Below, in pieces: positions 36,669-44,705 of a DNA stretch of 64,000 nt. Numbering within the stretch: the stretch's first letter is position 1; each line of letters opens with the position of its first letter. The translations under genes and the position numbers were made by a program. The notes under the pieces are model-generated. The model was not told the origin of the DNA. It was given only the letters and a program-made list of their open reading frames with translations, and made no database searches. The DNA is taken from the NCBI GenBank assembly GCA_024213275.1, contig JANAVG010000007.1, positions 124,001 to 188,000 of the forward strand. The letters run 5' to 3'. This DNA comes from Rossellomorea sp. BNER. Lineage in GTDB: Bacteria > Bacillota > Bacilli > Bacillales > Bacillaceae_B.

Positions 36669-37136
36669 CTAAATAACTATGGGAATATTTATAGTAAGCT
36701 CTGGTCTATCTTTCATTGGATCGTATTTCACTGGATAAATTTCAAAGTGAGTCAATTCTTGCTTTTCATCTTCAGCATACCCTTTCTCTTTAATCCATTG
36801 ATATATAGTAGAGTAGGATTCTTCTATGTTTTGATCTTTACGATGGTCGTAAGTCGCATATGTTAAGCTTGGAATCGAAACAGCCTTCATCCCTTCAGGT
36901 AACTCGTCCACTTTTTTTACTTCTCTACAGATATAGTAAGTGAACCCTTCCTTTGATACGTCGAAAGATAGTCCCAGTATTGATTCATTTGAGGTTAAAT
37001 TTGAAATATCGTTCATTCTTTCACGAAATTGACTCATTAAGCTTCTTATTTCTCCGGCTCCAGCTTGTTCAAAAGTACCCTTCCAACAATATCCTACGGC
37101 TGTTAAAGCCTCTTTCACTACTATTTTTGCTTTCAT
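36669..37136 (-). CDS. GyrI-like effector-binding protein
   Basis: 155 residues matching the GyrI/AraC-effector-binding fold: KIVVKEALTAVGYCWKGTFEQAGAGEIRSLMSQF, LGLSFDVSKEGFTYYICREV, then LPEGMKAVSIPSLTYATYDHRKDQNIEESYSTIYQWI and the closing HFEIYPVKYDP...ELTINIPIVI. Stand-alone versions bind hydrophobic small molecules or protect gyrase. AGGAGG precedes the ATG. It is divergent from the ArsR-type regulator (37345, plus), a typical regulator/effector arrangement, so the two may be functionally linked. Confidence 0.85.
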   Translation of the reverse strand: MKAKIVVKEALTAVGYCWKGTFEQAGAGEIRSLMSQFRERMNDISNLTSNESILGLSFDVSKEGFTYYICREVKKVDELPEGMKAVSIPSLTYATYDHRKDQNIEESYSTIYQWIKEKGYAEDEKQELTHFEIYPVKYDPMKDRPELTINIPIVI

Positions 37137-37344
37137 AGAATCCTCCTAATTATTGAATATTTTGTTATATCGTTCCATTCTATCACGATTTTTAGCTATT
37201 AAGTTACTTGTTTACATTTCCATCGATACGTTTTTCCTAACTCTTTTTCCAGTTCAAAATAATGGAGGAAAATGTAGATATTATTGTAATGTACAAATAT
37301 TTCGCCTATCATCGAAGTATGGAATATTTTTTGGAGGGATTAAA

Positions 37345-38034
37345 ATGAATGCAAATCCAAATGTTGCGAAAGTTGCCTCCCTTGTTAGCGAAACTTCACG
37401 GGCAACCATATTAACCGTCTTATTAGATGGGAGGTTTCACACGGCTAGTGAATTAGCGTATATGGCAGGAATTAAACCGCAAACAGCAAGTTTTCATTTG
37501 GCAAAAATGGTCGAGGCGAAGGTCGTTTGCTTTCAAAAGCAAGGTCGACACCGATACTATGGAATCCAAAATCATGAAGTTGCTCAGGTGATGGAATCAT
37601 TTTTATCTTTAGCCCCAGCGGTTGAAATTAAGTCCTTAAGACAATCTTCAGAAGATAAGGCCATTCGTCATGCAAGAACATGTTATGACCACATCGCAGG
37701 AAATTTAGGTGTTCAATTAACGGATTATTTGATCAATAACGGAGTTCTTCTTGAAGAATCAAACGGATTTACTGTTACTGAAAAAGGAGAGGATTTTTTT
37801 AAGACTTTTCAAATAGACATTGAAATGGTTAAGAAGAAAAAGCGTTCATTTTCACATAAATGTTTAGATTGGAGTGAGAGACGCTTTCATCTTGCAGGTG
37901 CACTTGGAAATGCTCTTTTAGAAAGACTTCTTGAATTAAACTGGGTTCAACGAATACCCAAAACACGTGCAATAAAAGTTACTCCTATAGGGAAAAAGGG
38001 GTTAAAGGATAGGTTTTCTATTGATGTTTCATGA
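37345..38034 (+). CDS. ArsR-family winged-helix transcriptional regulator
   Basis: 229 residues from the ATG at 37345 with a perfect GGAGG 7 nt upstream; the longer frame to 37153 has no site. The HTH reads AKVASLVSETSRATILTVLLDGRFHTASELAYMAGIKPQTASFHLAKMVEAKVVCFQKQGRHRYYGIQ, the ArsR layout of recognition helix and wing. The C-terminal half (GNLGVQLTDYLINNGVLLEES...) continues with a ligand domain, longer than metal sensors (about 100-120 aa), so it belongs to the two-domain group. No CxC metal site is visible. It probably represses the divergent unit or itself. Confidence 0.87.
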   Translation: MNANPNVAKVASLVSETSRATILTVLLDGRFHTASELAYMAGIKPQTASFHLAKMVEAKVVCFQKQGRHRYYGIQNHEVAQVMESFLSLAPAVEIKSLRQSSEDKAIRHARTCYDHIAGNLGVQLTDYLINNGVLLEESNGFTVTEKGEDFFKTFQIDIEMVKKKKRSFSHKCLDWSERRFHLAGALGNALLERLLELNWVQRIPKTRAIKVTPIGKKGLKDRFSIDVS

Positions 38035-38036
38035 CC

Positions 38037-38074
38037 AAAAGGGATGACCTTTTTAAAATTTGGTCATCCTTTTA
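38037..38074 (+). terminator. Rho-independent terminator of the ArsR-type gene
   Basis: AAAAGGGATGACC / GGTCATCCTTTT stem, T-rich end. It starts 2 nt after the stop and could also serve the convergent acetyltransferase. Confidence 0.75.
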
Positions 38075-38084
38075 AATACTAGCA

Positions 38085-38909
38085 TTAAAGATTCTGCCCG
38101 AAAATATAAACCTGGAATGTACAATGTGCTTTGAAACCTAAATTTTCATACGCGGGTTTGCCTGATTCTGTAGCATGTAGAATACAACTTGTAGCATTAT
38201 GCTTTTTAGCAACTTGGAGTAGATGCTTTAAATATACAGTAGCTAACCCCTTTCTTCTCATCTCTGGAGCCGTTGCAATACAGTAAAGACCAGCGACATT
38301 TTTGTCCAAAAATAGTGAACCGACTACGGCTGGCTCGCCATTATAGAATCCTAAATACATTTGATATTCATCTTGCTTGTGTAAAATGATTTGTTTAAAA
38401 CGATTATAGATCGCTTCTTTACTCTCATCCGGTCTTTGGTACCCTTCCACATAGACCTTAACCCATTTTTCTAAATCGTCGAGGGTTTTGACTAATCTAA
38501 ACTCAAATCCTTCGCGATCACTATCTTCAAATTGATAGGTTTTTAAGTTCACTTCCATCCCCACCCAGTCTTCATGGTGATAGAATCCTGTACTTAACAA
38601 TGTTTTCCCTATATCTGTCGGCTGTGATGTTGGACCAATAATCCACTTTACTGGCTCAGACTTATGATCATGATGATTTACTAGTTTTTTCACTTCATTC
38701 TTTCGATATTGTTCGTCCTTTTCGAGCCAATTCACGTGTAAAACGCGGTTATAGGGGCTCGCGGAAATATATTTTAAGAGGGTAGTATCTACACTTTTAC
38801 TACTTAGAGTAACTTTAAAATATAACCAATGGTTAATTAAGTGTTGTTCTATGATCTTAGATATATTTCTATTATTTGAGTTCATCCCATTACGATTTCC
38901 CTGTTCCAT
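38085..38909 (-). CDS. GNAT-family N-acetyltransferase, 274 aa
   Basis: The N-terminal half (about 130 residues, including TSQPTDIGKTLLSTGFYHHEDWVGMEV) resembles a degenerate or substrate-specific GNAT module. The C-terminal half holds the catalytic GNAT: LYCIATAPEMRRKGLATVYLKHLLQVAKKHNATSCILHATESGKPAYENLGF, with the RRKGLA acetyl-CoA loop. Two-module GNATs of this length acetylate amino acids or antibiotics. The exact start is uncertain (ATG 38909 or the ATG nine codons later). No operon partner is certain; the MFS gene ends 46 nt upstream on the same strand. Confidence 0.8.
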   Translation of the reverse strand: MEQGNRNGMNSNNRNISKIIEQHLINHWLYFKVTLSSKSVDTTLLKYISASPYNRVLHVNWLEKDEQYRKNEVKKLVNHHDHKSEPVKWIIGPTSQPTDIGKTLLSTGFYHHEDWVGMEVNLKTYQFEDSDREGFEFRLVKTLDDLEKWVKVYVEGYQRPDESKEAIYNRFKQIILHKQDEYQMYLGFYNGEPAVVGSLFLDKNVAGLYCIATAPEMRRKGLATVYLKHLLQVAKKHNATSCILHATESGKPAYENLGFKAHCTFQVYIFGQNL

Positions 38910-38955
38910 TTAATCGCCTACTCTATATAATTTTTTCTTAATGTGTCATTCCAAA

Positions 38956-40197
38956 TCAACTTTTCATTATACTATCGTCTATAAAATATCTATGTTGAGA
39001 TGGTTTGTACACCATAATGGTCAATAAGATGCTGATAAACAAAATTAATATTGATGCACCAACCACACTATTACGCAGGGGAATGATTTCACCTGTGAAT
39101 CCAATCAATAAGATAATGATAAATTGTAGTATACTTTGAAAGGTCCCATATACACTTGATATTCTTCCCATCATATGAACCGGAACATTATTCTGATAAA
39201 AAGTCATAAATCCAGTATTTGAAAAGGCATTAAAATATCCTAATACGATAAAACCAATTGCAACAGACCAAAATGAGAAGGAAAAAGCATAAATTAGATA
39301 GCCTACCGCTACCATCGTATACCCTGCCCCAATTAACATCTTTACCGACATTCTTTTAGTCAGCACTGAAACCGTTGAAGCACCTATAATCGACCCGATT
39401 CCAGTAATACTAATGAGCAATCCAAAATCTGTTTCTGATAAACCTAATACTTGTTGAGTAAATACAACTTCCTGTGCATCCATTCCGAGGGCAATCACCA
39501 TAAAAAGTTGTGCTAGAAAATAGACTTTAACGATATAAGAATTTTTATTACTAAACGAGAGAACATCCTTCCAATCCTGATGAAGAGTTTTGAGATTAAT
39601 TGAACGAGAAACATCTAGTTTCTTTATTTTCTCCACATCAGGAAGCAGGTAGAGCATAACAGCAGAAATGAGAAACGAAACCGCATTTATCCAAATGGCT
39701 ATTTTGGCAGTAGTTATAAGAAGCAGAAGCCCTGCAACGGCGGGACCGACTAAGAATGCCCCAGATGTTATCAAACTCCTAAATGAGTTAAATTGCTTAC
39801 GGTGCTTCTGTGGGATCAACGTTGTAATATATGTCATAGATGTAGGTTCAAAGAAAGCTTTTGAAACGGATAGAAAAAACAAGCATATGTAAATCAGCCA
39901 AATAGAGCTAAAAAATGGAATAATTGAGACGATTACGGCACGGATGATGTCCGTTAAAATCATAAGACGACGCTTATTCATTCGATCTATGAAACTACCA
40001 GACCAACACTTTGTTAGAATTGACGCAATCGGCCCAATGATCCATAACCCGGCGACAGCCGCTGGTGAGCTCGTCAAATTTAAAACGAGGATATTTATAG
40101 CTACTAGATAAATAAAATCACCTAGGGTTGAGATCCCAACTCCAAAGAGTAATAGAGTTGAGTTTCTTTTATTAGTTTTCTTCGTAGATTGATTCAA
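38956..40197 (-). CDS. MFS efflux transporter
   Basis: 413 residues with twelve hydrophobic segments. The loop motif between TM2 and TM3 is WSGSFIDRMNKRRLMILTDIIRA, a good G-x-x-x-D-R-x-x-R/K-R match. The second half begins with the FGLLISITGIGSIIGAS segment. The architecture fits drug/macrolide-efflux members (MFS, 12-TMS DHA type). The TTG start at 40197 follows a strong GGGGGGAG. It lies between two GNAT genes on the same strand, so a co-transcribed antibiotic-modification/efflux unit is possible; no regulator is adjacent. Confidence 0.85.
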   Translation of the reverse strand: MNQSTKKTNKRNSTLLLFGVGISTLGDFIYLVAINILVLNLTSSPAAVAGLWIIGPIASILTKCWSGSFIDRMNKRRLMILTDIIRAVIVSIIPFFSSIWLIYICLFFLSVSKAFFEPTSMTYITTLIPQKHRKQFNSFRSLITSGAFLVGPAVAGLLLLITTAKIAIWINAVSFLISAVMLYLLPDVEKIKKLDVSRSINLKTLHQDWKDVLSFSNKNSYIVKVYFLAQLFMVIALGMDAQEVVFTQQVLGLSETDFGLLISITGIGSIIGASTVSVLTKRMSVKMLIGAGYTMVAVGYLIYAFSFSFWSVAIGFIVLGYFNAFSNTGFMTFYQNNVPVHMMGRISSVYGTFQSILQFIIILLIGFTGEIIPLRNSVVGASILILFISILLTIMVYKPSQHRYFIDDSIMKS

Positions 40198-40224
40198 ATA
40201 ACTCCCCCCTAAATCACAATTTCA

Positions 40225-40767
40225 TTATTGCTGCTCCCATTCCTGTTCCAAAATGCTAAATAATAGTGAATCGCGCCAGCCATCCTTAATCCATAATTCC
40301 TCACGAATTCGGCCTTCCTTAGTCATCCCCACTTTTTCTAATACTCTTGATGAGCCGATATTTCTAGGGTCACAGGTCGCAAAAAGACGATGCAGCTTTA
40401 ATTCAGTGAATCCAAAGGTAATTAAAATGTTAACCGCTTCTGTTGCATATCCACTACTCCAATAGTCTGGGTTTATAATATAGGCTATTTCTCCATTTCT
40501 GTTAGAGCGGTCTCTAATATTCACTTCTCCTACTCCTATCATTCTTTCATTTTCCTTAAGAATAATAGCAAAAGCATATCTATTTCTAGGCAGATAATTT
40601 GTATCGTCGATAATCCGATTAACATATGCTAGTGATTCTTCTTGGGTATTGGGTCCCCAAGGCTGATATTGACAGACAATCTCTTGAGATGCATACTTAT
40701 GAACATCGATCCAATCTTTTTGCGTGAGTTCTCTTAAATGAACTCTCTCACTTTGTAAATGTTTCAT
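40225..40767 (-). CDS. GNAT N-acetyltransferase, RimJ/RimL type
   Basis: 180 residues. VHLRELTQKDWIDVHKYASQEIVCQYQPWGPNTQEESLAYV, IGVGEVNIRDRSNRNGEIAYIINPDYWSSGYATEAVNILITFGF and HRLFATCDPRNIGSSRVLEKVGMTKEGRIREELWIKDGWRDSLLFSIL are the standard RimJ/RimL-like acetyltransferase order, with WSSGYATEA as the acetyl-CoA loop. Substrates in this group are ribosomal proteins, other N-termini, or small antibiotics. AAGGAG precedes the ATG. It starts 70 nt past hisS2 and ends 27 nt before the MFS start. Confidence 0.85.
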   Translation of the reverse strand: MKHLQSERVHLRELTQKDWIDVHKYASQEIVCQYQPWGPNTQEESLAYVNRIIDDTNYLPRNRYAFAIILKENERMIGVGEVNIRDRSNRNGEIAYIINPDYWSSGYATEAVNILITFGFTELKLHRLFATCDPRNIGSSRVLEKVGMTKEGRIREELWIKDGWRDSLLFSILEQEWEQQ

Positions 40768-40857
40768 AACTGCACTCCTTCTATTAGTTGTTGATTTTAC
40801 TAAATTCTAACATATTTAAATTTTTATCTTTCACCACTTTTTAACATCTTCAGTAAC

Positions 40858-42147
40858 TTATTGATCTTGAAAAATGAAATTAACTATTTCCTCATCACCT
40901 GTACTCATGTCCTTAATTTTAAATTGATTATTTCTTACCTCTTCTTCACCGATTATAATGACTTGGCGAACCCCCTCTTTGTTTGCTCGATCCATCGCTT
41001 TACCTACTTTCTTATTCCCCATTTCCACCTCAACTTTAAATCCTTTCTGTCTCAGGGATCTGGCAACTAATAATGACTCTTTTGGAGTATTGATAGGAAT
41101 CACGTAATAATCAATAGAGGTTTCATCCGCAATATCTTGTCTAATGATATTCATTGCTGTATAAATGACATCAAGTCCGAAGGAAATACCAACAGTCGAA
41201 AATTTCTGGTCAGACCCGATTAACCCGGCAATCGCATTATCATAACGGCCACCACTACCGATACTTGATGCAACCGTTTTATCGGTTAAAAAGATTTCAT
41301 AAATCGTTCCAGTATATATTTCTAACCCTCTGGCTAGAAATGGATTAAAGCTGCACCTATCTTCTATTCCTAAGAACTTTACAAAAGAGTTTAATTCTTT
41401 AAGTTCTGCCATCCCTTGTTTAAGTTGAACGTTATTAGCAGCATATCGTTCAAAAAACTCGAGTTCATTTACATCAATTTCTGATAGTAATTGTTTGATT
41501 GAACGTATAGTATCTACCGGTATGTGTTTTTCATTTAATTCTTTCACCACACCTTCAAGCCCAATTTTCTCAAGCTTATCAAGGGTTAGAATGACTTCAC
41601 TAATATTCTCTTGAGGAGTATTAAAAACTTCTAACATACCTGTTAACAAATTGCGATTGTTATATTGAACGATTACGTCAAGTTCAAGCTCTTTAAACGT
41701 GTCAATGGCCATCACCATTAATTCTGCTTCCGCCATTTGTGATTCAACCCCTACAATATCAACATCACATTGAGTAAACTCACGAAATCTTCCTGTTTTA
41801 ATGGGACCATCTCGAAAAACCTTTCCTATTTCGTACCTCTTAAATGGCATTCTTAAGTTTGGATTCATCGCTATTACTTTAGCAAACGGAATCGTAAGGT
41901 CATATCGTAAAGCTAAATCCCTTTCACCTCTGTCCGTTAAGGTATACATTTCTTCTAGAATTTCAGCACCACCCCCGTATTTTGAAGCTAAGAGTTCAGT
42001 GTAATTTAAAACCGGAGTTTCTAATGGTTTGCAGCCGTATCGAATAAATACACTTTCTAAAGTCTGTCTTATCTTTCTTTTAATCACCTCTGCTTCTGGT
42101 AAGTAATCTTGTGTCCCTTTTACATTTTGATAGTCCATTTTTTTCAT
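40858..42147 (-). CDS. hisS: histidyl-tRNA synthetase paralogue
   Basis: 429 residues, class II aminoacyl-tRNA synthetase. Motif 1 is around PLETPVLNYTELLASKYG, motif 2 is RMPFKRYEIGKVFRDGPIKTGRFREFTQCDVDIVG, the HisA motif reads LARGLEIYTGTIYEIF, and motif 3 is GGRYDNAIAGLIG...STVGISFGLD. An anticodon-binding domain follows (YYVIPINTPKESLLVARSLRQKG...). It lacks an adjacent aspS, so it is probably a second copy rather than the housekeeping gene. It is preceded by a His-codon leader and terminator, so it should be induced by histidine limitation. The start at 42147 has GGAGG. Confidence 0.9.
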   Translation of the reverse strand: MKKMDYQNVKGTQDYLPEAEVIKRKIRQTLESVFIRYGCKPLETPVLNYTELLASKYGGGAEILEEMYTLTDRGERDLALRYDLTIPFAKVIAMNPNLRMPFKRYEIGKVFRDGPIKTGRFREFTQCDVDIVGVESQMAEAELMVMAIDTFKELELDVIVQYNNRNLLTGMLEVFNTPQENISEVILTLDKLEKIGLEGVVKELNEKHIPVDTIRSIKQLLSEIDVNELEFFERYAANNVQLKQGMAELKELNSFVKFLGIEDRCSFNPFLARGLEIYTGTIYEIFLTDKTVASSIGSGGRYDNAIAGLIGSDQKFSTVGISFGLDVIYTAMNIIRQDIADETSIDYYVIPINTPKESLLVARSLRQKGFKVEVEMGNKKVGKAMDRANKEGVRQVIIIGEEEVRNNQFKIKDMSTGDEEIVNFIFQDQ

Positions 42148-42172
42148 TCTGATCTCCTCCATATTTGAATAT

Positions 42173-42219
42173 AAAAAAACCGCATTGATTAAGTGTATCT
42201 ATCCTCAATCAATGCGGTT
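42173..42219 (-). terminator. attenuator terminator upstream of hisS2
   Basis: On the minus strand, AACCGCATTGATT(G) / AATCAATGCGGTT closes around a 15-nt loop and is followed by TTTTTTTAT. It lies between the His leader peptide and the synthetase ribosome site, so it must be bypassed for hisS expression. Confidence 0.88.
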
Positions 42220-42229
42220 CATGATAAAT

Positions 42230-42338
42230 AGTCTTCCTATAAACGATTATGAAAATCGATAGCAAGACTAGTTTTGATGATGATGTAATTGTATCGATGC
42301 CTTTGGCTGTTCAAATATAAGCATTTTTTTCCACCTCT
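42230..42338 (-). promoter_or_regulatory. His-rich leader peptide (18 codons) and pause hairpin of a transcription attenuator
   Basis: ATG at 42322-42324 opens MLIFEQPKASIQLHHHQN and stops with TAG at 42268-42270, giving three consecutive His codons near the end. The ribosome site AGAGGTGG is 6 nt upstream. Immediately downstream, and overlapping the stop, AGTCTT...CTATCGATT / AATCG...ATAG..AAGACT can form a long hairpin (42230-42269), followed by the terminator at 42173-42219. This is the textbook layout of leader-peptide attenuation: ribosomes stalled at His codons would change the folding. In bacilli hisS is more usually under T-box or general control. Confidence 0.85.
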
Positions 42339-42418
42339 AATTTCTAAATACATTATCATAAAATTATGGTGATTTCAATGTAGACTTTTAAAACTTTCAT
42401 CGAATTTCCTTTTTGATA

Positions 42419-42586
42419 AGGGCTCTTTTCGTAAACTATGTTGCTTTTGGTCAATTATAAACATCTTAAATCATTCAATATTAGTGCAACATTTACTGCT
42501 TTGACGAAAAAATGCCCCCGAAAGCTTAATCATTACGGGGTTCTATTCTTGTTCGTAAAACAACAATCTATGCGAAAACAGCCTTG
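42419..42586. repeat. intergenic repeat, family 2, copy 1
   Basis: About 167 bp starting GGGCTCTTTTCGTAAACTATGTTGCTTTTGGTCAATTA (in part) and ending GTTCGTAAAACAACAATCTATGCGAAAACAGCC. Long stretches are shared with 49359-49520, including CATCTTAAATCATTCAATA and TTCTATTCTTGTTCG. Ends are imperfectly complementary (GGCTNTTTTCG / GCGAAAACAGCC). Confidence 0.8.
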
Positions 42587-42677
42587 ATAAATAAGATTTA
42601 CAGTTTTCTAACCTCGAACAATTGAATGGGATATTATTATCGAGAAAAGTATACCCTAACTGAAAAGGGGGAGTAAT

Positions 42678-43187
42678 ATGCCGATAAAAAACCAATGGTT
42701 ACTTAGTGTTGCGATGGTATTACTTGCTTGGTTGACATTACCTTTTTTAGGGTTACGTAATATCAAGAGATTTCTTCCTGCATCCATCATGATTATTCTC
42801 ATCGAGAGCCTAAATGTTCAAATTGGAAAAAAACGCAAATGGTGGGTTTTTTATAATAAACCCAATTCCTTTTTATCCGGAGAATTCCCTTTTAATATAG
42901 GTCCATTTTTAATAGGGTCCATGTGGATATTGAAGTTGACCTACGGAAATTTCATACGGTATCTATTACTTAATGCCTTTGTAGATGCTACTTTCACTTT
43001 TCCAATTATATGGATTTTAAAAAAAGTGAAGATCGTTACATTGGTTCGAATAAACGAAATTCAATTTTTCATTTATATCTTTTATAAGGCCTTTTTACTA
43101 TATGGATTTCAATACCTTTTCGAAAGTTTGAAGGAATTTAGAAGTTCTACAAATTTAGATGGGGAATATTATCGTCAAGAAACTTGA
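42678..43187 (+). CDS. membrane protein of the CBO0543 type
   Basis: 169 residues with four or five hydrophobic segments: WLLSVAMVLLAWLTLPFLG, FLPASIMIILIESL, PFLIGSMWILKLTYG, YLLLNAFVDATFTFPIIWILK and FFIYIFYKAFLLYGFQYLF. Conserved-looking WWVFYNKPNSFLSGEFPFNIGPFLI between helices 2 and 3 is the usual hallmark of this uncharacterised family, common in bacilli as paralogous sets. AGGGGGAG precedes the ATG. It is followed by a hairpin terminator and preceded by family 2 repeat. No function is known. Confidence 0.7.
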   Translation: MPIKNQWLLSVAMVLLAWLTLPFLGLRNIKRFLPASIMIILIESLNVQIGKKRKWWVFYNKPNSFLSGEFPFNIGPFLIGSMWILKLTYGNFIRYLLLNAFVDATFTFPIIWILKKVKIVTLVRINEIQFFIYIFYKAFLLYGFQYLFESLKEFRSSTNLDGEYYRQET

Positions 43188-43511
43188 ATTAAATCATTTA
43201 TTTAATTCGTTGAGAAGATTTCAATTGTATAGTATGACTTAAAAAACTTGATGACAGATTTGTCCTCAAGTTTTTAGTGTGCCATTTACCAAGTGATTCT
43301 CATTGTGGATTAGTTCAGAAGGATGAGGTTATGGTCTTCTTCATAAAAAAGAATCTAGTTAACCCCCCTATTGGTGATTTCGGTGAGTTAGTTAATAGTG
43401 AATCTTATTAATTTTAACTCAAACAATTTTATAAGAGTTCATTCTAATACAAGCAAAACTAGAATATAACAGTTATATAATCCAAATTACTGTTTATAGG
43501 AGGGGGTTTCC
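43188..43511. other. intergenic stretch between the membrane protein and DUF1259 genes
   Basis: It contains the terminator at 43241-43276 and A/T-rich DNA that should include the DUF1259 promoter. No gene and no repeat of either family was seen. Confidence 0.5.
43241..43276 (+). terminator. Rho-independent terminator
   Basis: AAAAAACTTGATGACA / TGTCCTCAAGTTTTT stem around GATT, with a T run. Lies 54 nt after the membrane protein stop. Confidence 0.8.
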
Positions 43512-44390
43512 ATTAGAGGTATGGGAAATAATCCATCTGATCTTTGTAATGAATTTGCGGAAATTCTCGATTCGACTGCAAGTGTGGTCAATGACGTGTG
43601 TTTAGCGACTCGTTCTCGAACTAACATTCATCCAGTAGTACTTAACAGGAAAGCAGAATCTTTCATGTTTATCCCTCAAGCTTTTTCGTTTGAAAACATG
43701 GATAGCAAAGGAAGAGCTTTGTGTCTTGGTGAGACAGTCATATTACAAGAAGAAATTAATCCATTCTTAAGTAAGCTTCGTGATCATGGGATTATCGTAA
43801 CGGCTCTCCACAATCATTGGCTATTTGATAAACCTCGGCTTATGTATATGCATTTTGAATCGATCGATCATCCACTTTCATTTGCAAGAAAAGTTAGTGA
43901 TGCCATGAAGGTATTGAAAACCCGTGATATTCGTGAGGGTCGAAGAACAATGAATACTGATTTAAATGTGTCAAATCTTTGCGATAGATTCAATGAAATC
44001 CTCGACGGTGCAATGCACACTGCAGAAAACGGGGTTTGTATCGTGATGGATTCCCGCACAAATATTAAACCCATTGTTCTAGGTAGGCGTGGCAGGTCAT
44101 TCCTACTTATTCCACAAATGTTTGCATTTGAATCCTTGACAAGAGATGGCCGTGCCCTTTGCAGTGGGGAAACTGTCATCCTTCAATCTGAGATTAATCC
44201 TTTTATCAGTAAACTTCGTGAACATGATATTATCGTGACGGCTGTCCATAACCACTGGTTATTTGATAAACCTCGTCTCATGTATATGCATTTTGAATCG
44301 ATCGATGAACCAATTTCCTTTGCAAAAAAAGTTCGAGACGCCTTAAGTGTGCTTAAAACCAAAGAAGTTCGTCCGAAGATAAAAAAATAA
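43512..44390 (+). CDS. DUF1259 protein with two near-identical tandem modules
   Basis: About 292 residues. Two copies of a 135-residue module, at about residues 8-145 and 152-287, each with the string SRTNIxPVVLxRxxxSFxxIPQxFxFE, RALCxGETVILQxEINPFxSKLRxHxIIVTAxHNHWLFDKPRLMYMHFESID, the DUF1259 signature (HNHW and MHFESID suggest a metal or ligand site). Function unknown. At the nucleotide level the FDKPRLMYMHFESID segment is nearly identical in both copies. The start is unusual: AGGAGG (43498-43503) is 8 nt before ATT at 43512 but 17 nt before the first ATG at 43521, so a non-AUG (AUU) start is possible; if not, ATG 43521 applies. Confidence 0.75.
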   Translation: MRGMGNNPSDLCNEFAEILDSTASVVNDVCLATRSRTNIHPVVLNRKAESFMFIPQAFSFENMDSKGRALCLGETVILQEEINPFLSKLRDHGIIVTALHNHWLFDKPRLMYMHFESIDHPLSFARKVSDAMKVLKTRDIREGRRTMNTDLNVSNLCDRFNEILDGAMHTAENGVCIVMDSRTNIKPIVLGRRGRSFLLIPQMFAFESLTRDGRALCSGETVILQSEINPFISKLREHDIIVTAVHNHWLFDKPRLMYMHFESIDEPISFAKKVRDALSVLKTKEVRPKIKK

Positions 44391-44705
44391 GTCTTTATAA
44401 TTTGTGAATGTTCTCCTATAGAATAAGATTTAAAATTAAAAAGCCCTTAAAATTTACCATTAATAAGCAAAAAATAGTTTGAAACGAAAAGATATTAAGT
44501 ATGATGGAAGTTTCAACGTTATAAGTGGCTGTTAAACATTAAATTATGCATTAATCAGTATTAGGATAAAAAACAAGGCTTTCTTTAGTAACCAGTTCTC
44601 TAGAAAATCGAAAAAACCAAATTTCAACTAGTGAAGTTATCTACTCAACAAACTAAACGTGTCTGCTGTACTCAGACACGTTTTTTACCCGTCATATGTG
44701 TAGAC
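44391..44705. other. intergenic region with terminator
   Basis: A/T-rich, no gene seen. At 44654-44688 (plus) AACGTGTCTG / CAGACACGTTTTTT around CTGTACT forms a good Rho-independent terminator, probably ending the DUF1259 transcript about 260 nt after its stop. Confidence 0.65.

Noticed and set aside
36564..36866. 100-codon plus-strand ORF
   Set aside because: It overlaps the C-terminal part of the GyrI-like gene on the other strand; composition is that of a shadow frame.
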